Positions 18,440 through 27,348 are shown, counted from the first letter of the stretch. The stretch is DNA of 64,000 nucleotides from WTGA01 sp965231865 (GCA_965231865.1 CBDDOJ010000001.1:124001-188000), one strand, 5' to 3'. Notes: generated from the letters alone by a model not told the origin. A program made the numbers and translations.

Positions 18440-18977
18440 TTCCGGTCAATCCGTCGCGTATGGTTGTCGGGGAGGAACCGGAACCGACCCGTCCACCGAC
18501 AATACAATCCACCTGCCCCGCAAATGCCCTGAATACCGCCTCCGCAGTGCGCAATGGCGGTTGCCGGGCTCCATTGGCGCTTGTCGAGACAAGCGCCATT
18601 TTTGCGGCCCGGCACAATCGTCCCGCACCTTGATGTGCGGTCACCCGTACGGCAATGCTGTCATGCTCGCCGCGCACCCATCTTGAGACCCCCGGCCTGG
18701 CCGGAACCAACCAGGTAAACGGGCCTGGCCAGCTTTCCAGAATCTCGTCCCGGTACGGTGCAGGCAGGGAAGCCATGTAGCCGGACAAACGATCCAGGCG
18801 GTCTGCAATCAGGATCAGTCCCTTGTCCCGGGACCGGCGCTTGAGGCGCAGTATCCGCCGGATTGCCCCGGTATTGGACGGGTCACAACCCAGTCCGTAG
18901 CAGAATTCCGTGGGGTACGCCACCACCCCTCCCTGGCCGATGACCGCCGCCGCATCGGATACAGAAGCAAATTTCAA
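18423..18977 (-). CDS. tsaC: Threonylcarbamoyl-AMP synthase (Sua5/YciO/YrdC family)
   Basis: 184 residues, the short TsaC form without a Sua5 domain. GVVAYPTEFCYGLGCDP and RRSRDKGLILIADRLDRL form the conserved positively charged pocket, with WPGPFTWLVPA and the SANG motif (LVSTSANGARQPP) later. It makes threonylcarbamoyl-adenylate for the t6A37 modification of tRNAs that read ANN codons. Its ATG shares four bases with the purE stop (18974-18977), so the two are translationally coupled. Confidence 0.95.
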   Translation of the reverse strand: MKFASVSDAAAVIGQGGVVAYPTEFCYGLGCDPSNTGAIRRILRLKRRSRDKGLILIADRLDRLSGYMASLPAPYRDEILESWPGPFTWLVPARPGVSRWVRGEHDSIAVRVTAHQGAGRLCRAAKMALVSTSANGARQPPLRTAEAVFRAFAGQVDCIVGGRVGSGSSPTTIRDGLTGNVVRP

Positions 18978-19483
18978 CTTTGGTTCAAATCCTCCTGGAG
19001 CCGGTCGTTCTTTTGCATGATCGCGGCCGCATTCTCTTCACGTTCCTGCTTGACCCGCTGACCGATCCCGGGGTCGGAAACCGCGAGGATCTGGGCGGCC
19101 AGGTATCCCGCATTTTTGGCACCCGCCTTGCCGATGGCAACACAGGCCACGGGGATTCCCCCGGGCATCTGCACCGTGGACAACAGCGCATCCTGGCCAT
19201 TTAGCGGCCCGCCGTCCATGGGAATCCCGATGACCGGTTTGAGGGTTAGCCCGGCAACAGTGCCTGCCAGGTGGGCCGCCACCCCGGCGGCGGCAATGAA
19301 CACCGCACACCCCCTGTGCTCGGCATCGCGGACATATTCATGGGTGGCCTGGGGGGTTCGGTGTGCGGAAGTGATCCTGGCTTCCCAGGGGACCCCCAGT
19401 TTATTCAACACCTGAAAGGTCGACTGAATGGTAGGCAGGTCTGAATCCGATCCCATCAGTACAGAGACGAAATTTTTGTTCAT
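18974..19483 (-). CDS. purE: N5-carboxyaminoimidazole ribonucleotide mutase PurE (class I)
   Basis: 169 residues from ATG 19483; the upstream in-frame codons are not conserved. SVLMGSDSDLPTIQSTF and ARITSAHRTP form the phosphate and active-site loops of class I PurE, and AAAGVAAHLAGTVAGLT and GIPMDGGPLNGQDALLSTVQMPGGIPV-type segments follow. It interconverts N5-CAIR and CAIR in purine synthesis. purK is not adjacent. It is followed directly by tsaC and hemF on the same strand, and preceded 177 bp away by purD. Confidence 0.96.
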   Translation of the reverse strand: MNKNFVSVLMGSDSDLPTIQSTFQVLNKLGVPWEARITSAHRTPQATHEYVRDAEHRGCAVFIAAAGVAAHLAGTVAGLTLKPVIGIPMDGGPLNGQDALLSTVQMPGGIPVACVAIGKAGAKNAGYLAAQILAVSDPGIGQRVKQEREENAAAIMQKNDRLQEDLNQS

Positions 19484-19660
19484 GATCGAAAGTGGTTGAG
19501 TAATGGTTTGTTTGCCAGGCAGGCCGGAACGATCCGGATCCGGGAGCCGTTTCCCGGCCCCCTCCTTCCTGTACGAAGCATAATCAGTAATCCCGATCGG
19601 ATCAACCGCAGGGGACCCTCCCGGGGTCGGGGCCAAAAAGAGAAACCAGCCGGGGATTCT

Positions 19661-20959
19661 TCACTGGTCCCGGCCCTGAAAAGAACGCTGCATGGCACGA
19701 TATCCGATGTCCCGCCGGTACCAGCAACCGTCCCAGTGAATGGCACTGGCGGCCTGGTACGCCTGCTCCTGTGCGCCGGCAATGTGTTCCCCCAGTGCGG
19801 TCACGCAAAGTACCCTTCCCCCTGCGGTTATGGTCTGACCATCGACCCACCGGGTGCCGGAATGAAAGATCTTGCAATCCGGTTGACTATTGTCCCCTAA
19901 CCCATTGATAACAAGCCCTGAATCACAGGATCCGGGATAACCGTCCGCCGCCATCACTACCCCCAGTGCAGGACGGGGGTCCCACCGGGCAACCTGTTGG
20001 TGGAGTTCGCCATCCAGTGCCGCCAGGCAGTGCTCGACCAGGTCGGACTGCAGCCGGAGCAGGATGGGTTGTGTTTCCGGATCCCCGGACCGGCAATTGA
20101 ATTCCAGTACCCGGGGAACGAGATCTTCTCCAATCATCAGCCCGGCGTACAAAAATCCGGTATAGGGCATCCCGTCTGCAGCCATGCCGGCCACCGTTGG
20201 CGCAATCACCTCATCGATTATTTTTTCATGCATGGGGCCATCGATCACCGGGGCCGGGGAGTATGCCCCCATCCCCCCTGTGTTCGGCCCTGAATCCCCG
20301 TCAAAAGCGGCCTTGTGATCCTGGCTGGATGCCAGGCTGAGAATATTCTCTCCATCGACCATGCAGATAAAACTCGCCTCTTCTCCCGTCAGGAACTGCT
20401 CGATAACAATCCGGTGCCCGGCCTGGCCAAACTGATTGCCCGCCAGCATGGCGTGTATGGTCTCCCTGCCCTGTTCCCGGCTCGTGACAATGATCACTCC
20501 CTTGCCCGCCGCCAGCCCATCGGCCTTGATCACGCAGGGCAATCCGATTTCCTCCAGATAGGCCCGCGCTGGCCCGGTTTCGGTAAAACTGCGGTAGGAC
20601 GCGGTAGGAATGGAGTGCCGACGCAAAAAATCCTTGGTGAAGGTTTTGGATCCTTCCAGCTGCGAAGCCAGCCGGGACGGTCCAAAACAGCGCAATCCGG
20701 CCTCTTCAAACTGGTCAACAATGCCCAACACCAGCGGCGCTTCCGGGCCGATGATGGTCAGGCCGATACCCGCAGTTTTCGAAAATTCAACCAGGGCTCG
20801 GGAATCATCTACGGCGATATCGACGTTTTCGACTCCCCTTTCCCCGGCGGTTCCCGCATTGCCCGGGGCAACAAAAACCTTTTCCACCCTGGGGGACTGG
20901 CTCGCCTTCCATGCCAGGGCATGTTCCCGCCCGCCGCTGCCTGTGATGAGTACCTGCAT
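19661..20959 (-). CDS. purD: Phosphoribosylamine-glycine ligase
   Basis: 432 residues, an ATP-grasp enzyme of normal length. VLITGSGGREHALAWK opens the N-terminal domain, PCVIKADGLAAGKGVI is the ATP-grasp loop, GPNTGGMGAYSPAP is the hallmark PurD segment, and EFNCRSGDPETQPIL binds magnesium. It joins phosphoribosylamine with glycine in purine synthesis. In Pseudomonas-type genomes purH and purD are neighbours; here a membrane protein gene (20972-22357) lies between them. Confidence 0.97.
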   Translation of the reverse strand: MQVLITGSGGREHALAWKASQSPRVEKVFVAPGNAGTAGERGVENVDIAVDDSRALVEFSKTAGIGLTIIGPEAPLVLGIVDQFEEAGLRCFGPSRLASQLEGSKTFTKDFLRRHSIPTASYRSFTETGPARAYLEEIGLPCVIKADGLAAGKGVIIVTSREQGRETIHAMLAGNQFGQAGHRIVIEQFLTGEEASFICMVDGENILSLASSQDHKAAFDGDSGPNTGGMGAYSPAPVIDGPMHEKIIDEVIAPTVAGMAADGMPYTGFLYAGLMIGEDLVPRVLEFNCRSGDPETQPILLRLQSDLVEHCLAALDGELHQQVARWDPRPALGVVMAADGYPGSCDSGLVINGLGDNSQPDCKIFHSGTRWVDGQTITAGGRVLCVTALGEHIAGAQEQAYQAASAIHWDGCWYRRDIGYRAMQRSFQGRDQ

Positions 20960-20971
20960 AACCGATTTTTC

Positions 20972-22357
20972 CTAGGGCAATGACTGATGGGTGACCAATT
21001 GCAGAATGTCGTCATCGGTATTGAAGGCCCGGTCCGGTCCCGCGGACTTCAACACATACCGTCCAACCTGCTGTTCCAGCTGCAGTGGCTGACCCCAGGA
21101 ATCCGCAACCCGCTGGTTCGTAAACTGGCGTTCGAAGGTTGCGATTTTACCCCGGTTTTGCGAATTGTCCTCCGCCAGAATAAGGATTTTCAACGAGGTC
21201 CCCAGATAACTCAACTTCAGGGAAGTGAGCGCCAGCTTCGATTGCCTGTCGACGAGAGGTTCCAGCGGACTCCCATCTCCCCGAATCTGGGAACCGGACT
21301 GCGGAAGGACTTCCTGGATCTGCTCCCCGTACTGGTCGATAAACCGATCGGTCAGGTGATTTCCGGTGAATATGACCGCGAAAATGAAGATGAGCACCCC
21401 CAGCCCGGCAGCCGGCCTGCTGACCCCTCCCAGTGCATCCAGCCGGGGCTCGTATCCGGGTTCCATAATCGCCCATTGCACTCTGGATGACACCACCCGG
21501 AAGTACAGGTAGTTCGCCACCATGGGCCAGGCCAGCGCCCAGAACAGATAAAGCATCCCGGGTTGGATAAACAGGGACAGGCCCAGGCTCAGGGTGAGAT
21601 TGACCCCGGCCCAAAACCACAGTTTCCGGTAAAGTGCCCAGAAAAAGAAAAAGAAAAAGGCCGGCCAGTGCCAGGAAATGGCAAACCGGGGTTGCTCCGG
21701 ACTGCCAAACCGGGCGAACTGGCGCTCGTAGTACGCGGTGTTGGTCTGGATATGCCGGTTGAACAGCTCCTGCAATCGATCCGCTTTCGTTTGTTCCCGG
21801 GAATCGTCACCGCCCGAATCGGCCCCAGCCGAATCGACACTGGCCCCGTTTTCTTCAGGGGAATCTTCTGCCGAATCCATCCCTCTGGCCGGGGAACCGC
21901 TTTCATCCCGCCCCCCCTCTTGTGCGTCCCGTCTGTCAAGAACGATGTAGTCCATCCCCTCGTCGTCCACTTCTACTTCCACTTCTTGCACTTCCCTTTC
22001 CACAAACCCGCAAACGGGACAGGTCTTCTCGAATTCTTCCATTTGGTTCCGGCAAACGGGGCATGGATGCCGGGTTCCCCGGGCACGGGCTGCATCCTCC
22101 ACGGGGGCGGTTTCTTCCCCGGAAATTTCCTCAAACCGACATTGCACGCCAATCTGCCTGATTTTCTGGCAGATCGTCGCTGCCTGGTCACGGTCATATT
22201 GTTTCTTCAGCGCAACCTCTTGACCCTGTAAAAGCCTTTCCATGGTCTCTTCACTGGAATGAAAAAGCTCCGCCAGACCTTCCTGGACTTTCCCGCGTTC
22301 AAATTCGGGCAGGATGGTGCCTTCTAGGACCACCTTGAATTGAGTACCGGGGCGCAT
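20972..22357 (-). CDS. Zinc-ribbon membrane protein of unknown function (DUF2628-like)
   Basis: 461 residues in a mosaic layout. Residues 1-95 form a helical, charged domain. A zinc ribbon follows (CPVCRNQMEEFEKTCPVCG, about 98-117). Then comes an acidic, Ser/Gly-rich linker (about 125-190). The membrane part has an aromatic run in WHWPAFFFFFFWALYRKLW and three to four segments, as in DUF2628 proteins. The tail ends GRYVLKSAGPDRAFNTDDDI, which resembles the Asp-rich C terminus of type II secretion pseudopilin GspG. The purine genes on both sides suggest only co-location, not function. No enzyme motif is visible. Confidence 0.75.
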   Translation of the reverse strand: MRPGTQFKVVLEGTILPEFERGKVQEGLAELFHSSEETMERLLQGQEVALKKQYDRDQAATICQKIRQIGVQCRFEEISGEETAPVEDAARARGTRHPCPVCRNQMEEFEKTCPVCGFVEREVQEVEVEVDDEGMDYIVLDRRDAQEGGRDESGSPARGMDSAEDSPEENGASVDSAGADSGGDDSREQTKADRLQELFNRHIQTNTAYYERQFARFGSPEQPRFAISWHWPAFFFFFFWALYRKLWFWAGVNLTLSLGLSLFIQPGMLYLFWALAWPMVANYLYFRVVSSRVQWAIMEPGYEPRLDALGGVSRPAAGLGVLIFIFAVIFTGNHLTDRFIDQYGEQIQEVLPQSGSQIRGDGSPLEPLVDRQSKLALTSLKLSYLGTSLKILILAEDNSQNRGKIATFERQFTNQRVADSWGQPLQLEQQVGRYVLKSAGPDRAFNTDDDILQLVTHQSLP

Positions 22358-22384
22358 GGGAACAGGACAGGGATGCCGTTTCGA

Positions 22385-23969
22385 TTAGTGCCGAAAATGC
22401 CGCATGCCGGTAAATACCATGGCAATACCATGTTCATTGGCCGCGTCGATGACTTCTTTCATCCCGCAGGGACCCTCCGGGCTGGATGACGGCGCGGACC
22501 CCGACCTCGGCAGCATTGTCCAGCCCATCCCGAAAGGGGAAAAAAGCATCGGAAGCCATGACCACGCCGTCCAGGCTCAGACTGGAATGTTCGGCCTTGA
22601 TGGCGGCGATGCGGGCGGAGTTCACCCGGCTCATCTGCCCCGCTCCAATGCCCAGTGTTCTTTGGTTGGCGGCATACACAATGGCATTGGACTTGACATA
22701 TTTTGCGACTTTCCAGGTAAAAACCAGGTCCTTCATTTCCGCCTCGTCCGGGGCTCGCCGACTGACCACTTCCAGCTTCTGGTACAGGTCCTGGTCCCGG
22801 TCCTGCACCAGCAGGCCTCCACGAACTTTCCGGTACTCCCATTCGCTCCGGGGACTTTCCTTCGAAGACCAGTCGCCGCATTCCAGGACCCGGACGTTTC
22901 CCTTCTCCTGGAGCACTTTTTTTGCCTCCCCGGACACCGAAGGCGCGACAATGACTTCCACAAACTGGTTGTCCAGGATGGCGGCTGCCACCCCGGCATT
23001 CAGTGCAGTGTTAAAGGCAATGATTCCCCCAAAGGCGGATTCCGGATCCGTGCTGAAAGCCCGTTGGTACGCGTCCTCCTGGGTGCCGGCTACGGCGACC
23101 CCACAGGGGTTGGCATGCTTTACGATGACACAGGCAAATGCCTGGTCAAACTGCCTGACGCATTCCAGTGCGGCATCGGAATCTGCAATATTATTGAAGG
23201 ACAGGGATTTTCCCTGGACCTGGTCTGCCGTGGAAATGGAAGGGTCCGCCTCACCGGGGTCCACAAAAAAGGCAGCCTGCTGGTGAGGATTTTCTCCATA
23301 CCGCATCACCTGCTTTCTGGACCACTGCGCAGTGAAGGTTCTTGGAAACCGGCGGGGTCCAGATGGGTCGACCCGGGACCCCAGGTAATTGGCGATCAAC
23401 CCGTCGTACGCCGCCGTGTGCTCAAACGCCTTGACGGCCAGGTCAAAGCGCAGGTCAGGACTCACGACTCCCTGATTGCCCTGCATTTCGGATACAACCC
23501 GCCCATAGTCCTGGACATCCACAATCACACTGACATCGGCATGGTTTTTCGCGGCAGCCCGCAGCATGGCCGGGCCACCGATATCGATATTTTCAATGGC
23601 CAGTTCAATCGTGCAATCGGGATTCGAGACCGTCTCCTCAAAGGGATACAAATTGACCACGACCAGGTCGATGGGCTGGATCCGGTTGGCCTCCATGACT
23701 TCGTCGTCCTGCCCACGTCGCCCAAGCAGACCGCCATGAATCCGGGGATGCAGGGTTTTCACCCGTCCATCCATGATTTCGGGGAAGCCCGTGAATTCAC
23801 TGACTTCCATGACCGGTATTCCATGGGCTGCCAACAATTCCGCGGTCCCCCCGGTGGACAGTATTTCGACGCCCAGCGCCTGGAGTTCCCGGGAAAATTC
23901 AACAATTCCACGTTTGTCCGAAACACTGACAAGTGCTCTTCGGACCGGGTGATTCATCCGTATGGCCAT
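22385..23969 (-). pseudogene. purH: Bifunctional AICAR transformylase/IMP cyclohydrolase with a 3' frameshift
   Basis: The uninterrupted frame (22434-23969, 511 residues) has the cyclohydrolase domain (ALVSVSDKRGIVEF at the start) and almost the whole transformylase domain (RYGENPHQQAAF, VKHANPCGVA, SDAFFPFRDGLD). After IQPGGSLRDE the frame goes wrong and stops at 22434. In the neighbouring frame the normal end continues: EEVIDAANEHGIAMVFTGM then RHFRH, stop at 22385. One surplus T in the run TTT at 22457-22459 (plus strand) explains this. The lost ~24 residues include the conserved C terminus. Either the enzyme is damaged or this is a sequencing error; the rest of the gene is intact. Confidence 0.92.
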
Positions 23970-24115
23970 TTGAGTCGTGACAGAAAGAAGGGGCGACCCG
24001 AAGGCCGGTTCAGTGCGCCGGCAACCGGCGCAATCCGCAACGGCCCGGCTGCCTGTTCACACTCGCCCGATTGCGATCCAACCTGGCAACGAAGCGGTTC
24101 AATGCCCGGGTTGAA

Positions 24116-24174
24116 TAAAAAGGGGACATTTCGATATTGCAGAAAAAGGGACATTTCCACTTTGCGCTGACAGT
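24116..24174. repeat. Dispersed repeat, doubled copy (GGGGACATTT type)
   Basis: AAAAAGGGGACATTTC (24116-24131) is followed at 24140 by AAAAAGGGACATTTCCAC and then GCGCTGACAG. The order A-run, GGGRACAT, and GACAG about 15 bases later is shared with the copies at 12983 and 60774. It looks like nested remains of mobile-element ends. Confidence 0.45.
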
Positions 24175-24250
24175 CAAATCAATGATACTACGCTCTCGGC
24201 GAGCAAGAACGATAATGTGGTACATAAGTCAATGATTGCCCTCAAGAGGT

Positions 24251-24278
24251 GTAAAGATCTGCATATCCAGATCTTTAC
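24251..24278. repeat. Perfect inverted repeat (10-bp stem, 8-base loop)
   Basis: GTAAAGATCT (24251-24260) and AGATCTTTAC (24269-24278) are perfectly complementary around GCATATCC. No T-run follows on either strand, so it is not a standard terminator. It lies 60 bp outside the TnpB element and may be a protein-binding site or an old transposon end. Confidence 0.5.
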
Positions 24279-24337
24279 GAGACGCGCATTCCATCAGTAC
24301 TGGTCATGACGGATACCCATACCCTGAGTATACTTTA

Positions 24338-25643
24338 GGAAATTATATACCTGATTGCCCATGCTAAAAGGGCACTCCGGCATCCATTTGACGCTTCACA
24401 GGCCGGATAACCCCGCCACCTCCACGTCCAGCTGCCCCATTCCCGGAGGCCAATATATTCAATGCCGCATTCAAATCGGCATTGTCCCGATGACCGCAGG
24501 ACAGACAGTGAAAATCTGCCTGGGTCTTTCTGTTATTCCTGTCTTTGCTCCCGCACTGGTGGCAGGTTTGTGATGTGTACGCCGCCGGAACCTTCGTTAC
24601 GGTTGCCTTGTATCCAAGGCACTGCTCCAGCTTTCCCCATCCACTCGCCAGTATTACCCGGTTCAGCCCGGCTTTGGCTTTGACATTCTTACCGGGGTTT
24701 TCCATGTCTCCCTTTGCCGAAGCGGACATGTTCCTGATCTTCAACTCTTCCAGGTAAACGACATTGTACCGGTCAGCAATCTCCCTGCTGGTCTTGTGGC
24801 ACCAGTTCGTCCGGTTCTGCTCAATTGCCTTGCTGGTTTTCCGGCACAGGGTTTTTGCTTTCAGGTAGCGGTTCGAAGGATTGATTCCCTTCTTCCGGTT
24901 GCCTTTTTGCCTGCGTGCCATCATGCGCTGATACCGCTTCCTGCGGACCTCAAGACGGAGGTTTCTTTCCTGCAGGTATACTTCCCCATCCGAACAGGTA
25001 ATCTGCCCGACATTCCGGTCGATGCCGACTTCCTTGACGGCTTCCATTGATTCTTCGGCCTGAATCTCATAAGAGATATAGGCATACCATTTACCGGCTT
25101 CACACTTGATCGTACCCGACACCGCTTTCGCTTCCGGGTAAGGATTGTTTCCGACCAGTGTGACCTGTCCAATCCTCTGAATGTGCAGGCTGGTTCCATT
25201 CAGTTTGAATAGACCGGTTGCAATTTGAAAAGATGGGCCGTGCGTATGCTTTCCGTGAAACTTCGGCAGACCGCCCCTGCCTTTGTAAAATTCCCTGTAA
25301 GTGGTTTCTATCGGCTTTAACGACAATCTGACAATGTTCGCCGAGTAGTCCTGTAACCACGGATAGGCTCTCCGAAGATTGCTGAATTGCTTGTTGAGCG
25401 TGTACCAGCGAGGGTCCGCCTTGCCGTAAAAGACGTATTCATCCCGCAGTTTGGCAACAAAATGGTTCCAGACGAACCGGCAGGCTCCCGCCAGTTCATA
25501 GAGTTTCCTGGCCTTTGCCTCGGTCCTGGGATGCAGACGGTAGCGGATTGTGCGGTGGGTTTTCATTGCGGATTAGAGTATACACTATCCCATTTCCTGA
25601 TTTTGGTGTTCATTAGGCTTGGGCAATCAGGGATATAATCCCC
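24338..25643 (-). mobile_element. TnpB-carrying element with terminal inverted repeats and 8-bp target duplication
   Basis: Inverted repeats of about 27 bp bound the element (24338-24364 and 25643-25617, 23 of 27 bases identical; shared core CCTGATTGCCCA). ATACTTTA occurs directly outside both ends (24330-24337 and 25644-25651). The only gene inside is tnpB, whose stop codon touches the left repeat. No TnpA or DDE transposase is present. TnpB elements of the IS200/IS605 type normally lack such repeats and duplications, so the element was probably moved by a DDE transposase in trans. Confidence 0.8.
24364..25566 (-). CDS. tnpB: TnpB (IS605 OrfB) RNA-guided nuclease-like protein
   Basis: 400 residues, typical for TnpB. 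It has the N-terminal helix-turn-helix-like/REC part (residues 1-110), the WED-type beta region, and a split RuvC nuclease. The acidic triad is D183 (VGIDRNVG), E273 or E274 (VYLEELKIRNM) and D364 (DNADLNAALNI). The zinc finger CHQCG/CLSCG lies between the last two. TnpB proteins of this kind use an omega-RNA derived from the 3' end of their gene to cut DNA at the transposon's target motif. All catalytic residues are present. The omega-RNA would have to extend through the terminal repeat just after the stop. Confidence 0.95.
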   Translation of the reverse strand: MKTHRTIRYRLHPRTEAKARKLYELAGACRFVWNHFVAKLRDEYVFYGKADPRWYTLNKQFSNLRRAYPWLQDYSANIVRLSLKPIETTYREFYKGRGGLPKFHGKHTHGPSFQIATGLFKLNGTSLHIQRIGQVTLVGNNPYPEAKAVSGTIKCEAGKWYAYISYEIQAEESMEAVKEVGIDRNVGQITCSDGEVYLQERNLRLEVRRKRYQRMMARRQKGNRKKGINPSNRYLKAKTLCRKTSKAIEQNRTNWCHKTSREIADRYNVVYLEELKIRNMSASAKGDMENPGKNVKAKAGLNRVILASGWGKLEQCLGYKATVTKVPAAYTSQTCHQCGSKDRNNRKTQADFHCLSCGHRDNADLNAALNILASGNGAAGRGGGGVIRPVKRQMDAGVPF

Positions 25644-25651
25644 ATACTTTA
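25644..25651. repeat. Right copy of the 8-bp target duplication of the TnpB element
   Basis: ATACTTTA here matches ATACTTTA at 24330-24337 exactly, immediately outside the inverted repeats. Confidence 0.75.
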
Positions 25652-25701
25652 CTTTTGACCTGAATAGAAAAGAACACTGAACACACTGAACACCAGAACC
25701 C

Positions 25702-27162
25702 ATGTCTTTTAGAATCGTGCCGGTTATTCTTTCGGGGGGGTCAGGTACCCGCCTGTGGCCTCTGTCTCGTTCCCAGCGTCCCAAGCAGTTTATCAATCTC
25801 GTGGGCGAAACCAGCCTGTTCCAGAAAACGCTGGAACGGCTTGGTCAGATACCGGAAGTATCTGACCCGGTGGTCGTATGCAACGATGTGCACCGGTTCA
25901 TGGTTGCAGAGCAAATGCAGGATATCGGCGCACACCACGAAACCATCATTCTTGAACCGGTTGTCCGCAACACCGCCCCAGCCATCGCTGTCGCTGCAGC
26001 ACATCTGGCATCCACCGAGGCACCGGATCAAACACTAATACTGGCACTCCCGGCGGACCATCTAATCTATGACACGGAGGCCTTTGTCAACGCGCTCAAT
26101 GTAGCCCAAAAAGCGGCGGGCGCTGGCAGACTGGTCACTTTTGGTATCCGACCCGATTGTTCGGCGACGGAGTACGGGTACATTCAGGGCGTGGGCAGTT
26201 ATTCCGGTACGGATGCGCTCCCGGTTGAACATTTCGTGGAAAAGCCCGATCGTTCCACTGCGAAGATGTATCTGTCGGCTGGGGACTACTTCTGGAACAG
26301 CGGCATGTTCCTTTTCACACCTGAAGCCTGTCTGATCGAATTGGAGCGGTTCTCACCAGCACTCAGATTTCACGCAGCAGATGCCCTTGAACATGCGGTG
26401 GAGGATCTCGATTTCATCCGCCTGGATCGTGACAGATACACCCGGTGTGAAAATATTTCGATTGACTATGCCGTTATGGAACATTCCAACCAGGTCAGCA
26501 TGGTACCCATGGATGCTGGATGGAGTGATATTGGCTCATGGAATTCATTGTGGAATGCAGGTGACAAGGACGAAGCCGGCAATGTGACCCAGGGCGATGT
26601 CTGTATAGAAAATGTCAACAATAGTTATATACATTCGGAAAACAAGCTGGTGACCGCCCTCGGTGTGGATAGTCTCATTATCGTGGAAACCCACGATTGT
26701 CTACTGATCATGCCCAGGGAACATGATCAGAATATCGGTCGGTTTGTCACCCGGTTGAAGGAAGCCGGACGATCAGAAGTGGAATTGCATCGCAAGTCAT
26801 TCCGACATTGGGGTAATTTCGATTGTTTGGATAACGGCCATCGTTTCCAGGTCAAACGCATCACGGTCAAACCCGGGAAAAGCACCTCAACACAGAAACA
26901 CTTCTATCGCGCTGAGCACTGGATTGTAGTCAGTGGTACCGCTGAAGTTAGCTGTGGTGACAAAACTTTCATGCTGGTCGAAAACGAATCCACCTATATC
27001 CCCTTGGGGGAGATTCACCGATTGGGAAACCCCGGTAAAGAGCCGCTGGAAATCATAGAGGTGCAATCCGGCTGCTACCTGGGAGAAGATGATATTCAGC
27101 GCTTCGACGATGAATCTAACCGAAGTTTGGCGTACCGTATAGATACTGACGAACCAAGATGA
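25702..27162 (+). CDS. manC: Mannose-1-phosphate guanylyltransferase / mannose-6-phosphate isomerase (type II)
   Basis: 486 residues, the length of bifunctional ManC/AlgA enzymes. The N-terminal nucleotidyltransferase has ILSGGSGTRLWPLSRSQRPK (GTP-binding loop) and FVEKPDRS. The C-terminal cupin (from about residue 365) is the isomerase. Its metal motif reads STQKHFYRAEHW, where most homologues have QxHHHRAEHW, so one or two histidines are missing and isomerase activity may be weak. It makes GDP-mannose for polysaccharides and may serve the glycosyltransferases at 36.7-39.5 kb. A TATAAT at 25634-25639, in the end of the TnpB element, lies 63 bp upstream. Confidence 0.94.
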   Translation: MSFRIVPVILSGGSGTRLWPLSRSQRPKQFINLVGETSLFQKTLERLGQIPEVSDPVVVCNDVHRFMVAEQMQDIGAHHETIILEPVVRNTAPAIAVAAAHLASTEAPDQTLILALPADHLIYDTEAFVNALNVAQKAAGAGRLVTFGIRPDCSATEYGYIQGVGSYSGTDALPVEHFVEKPDRSTAKMYLSAGDYFWNSGMFLFTPEACLIELERFSPALRFHAADALEHAVEDLDFIRLDRDRYTRCENISIDYAVMEHSNQVSMVPMDAGWSDIGSWNSLWNAGDKDEAGNVTQGDVCIENVNNSYIHSENKLVTALGVDSLIIVETHDCLLIMPREHDQNIGRFVTRLKEAGRSEVELHRKSFRHWGNFDCLDNGHRFQVKRITVKPGKSTSTQKHFYRAEHWIVVSGTAEVSCGDKTFMLVENESTYIPLGEIHRLGNPGKEPLEIIEVQSGCYLGEDDIQRFDDESNRSLAYRIDTDEPR

Positions 27163-27348
27163 GAACCCTGAGAGCAGCACTCTTCATAATTCAATTTCTG
27201 TGCCAGTTAACCCACCGCAATTCATAGACCGGAATTCGACTCATCTCCTCAAGCCCAAGTTTACCGGTGCACCGTGGATCAAGTGTTTTCCAATTCCCAA
27301 CGAAGAGTGACTATATATTATGTTTGAGCCAACAAGAGGCCGCATAGG

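Larger units (their letters stand above)
23970..24337. other. Intergenic region at the junction of housekeeping and accessory DNA
   Basis: This 368-bp stretch upstream of purH has no convincing gene. It contains a doubled copy of the dispersed repeat (24116-24174), a perfect 10-bp hairpin (24251-24278), and the left target-site copy of the TnpB element (24330-24337). The purH promoter should lie here on the minus strand. Confidence 0.5.

Noticed and set aside
22404..24170. 588-codon plus-strand ORF opposite purH
   Set aside because: It is antisense to an unmistakable purH over its whole length and shows no domain; GC-rich third positions create such shadows.
24251..24278. Rho-independent terminator
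   Set aside because: The stem is perfect but no T-run follows on either strand and no gene ends close by.
24338..25643. Ordinary IS1341/IS605-type element
   Set aside because: Terminal inverted repeats and an exact 8-bp flanking duplication do not fit that type; kept as a finding instead.
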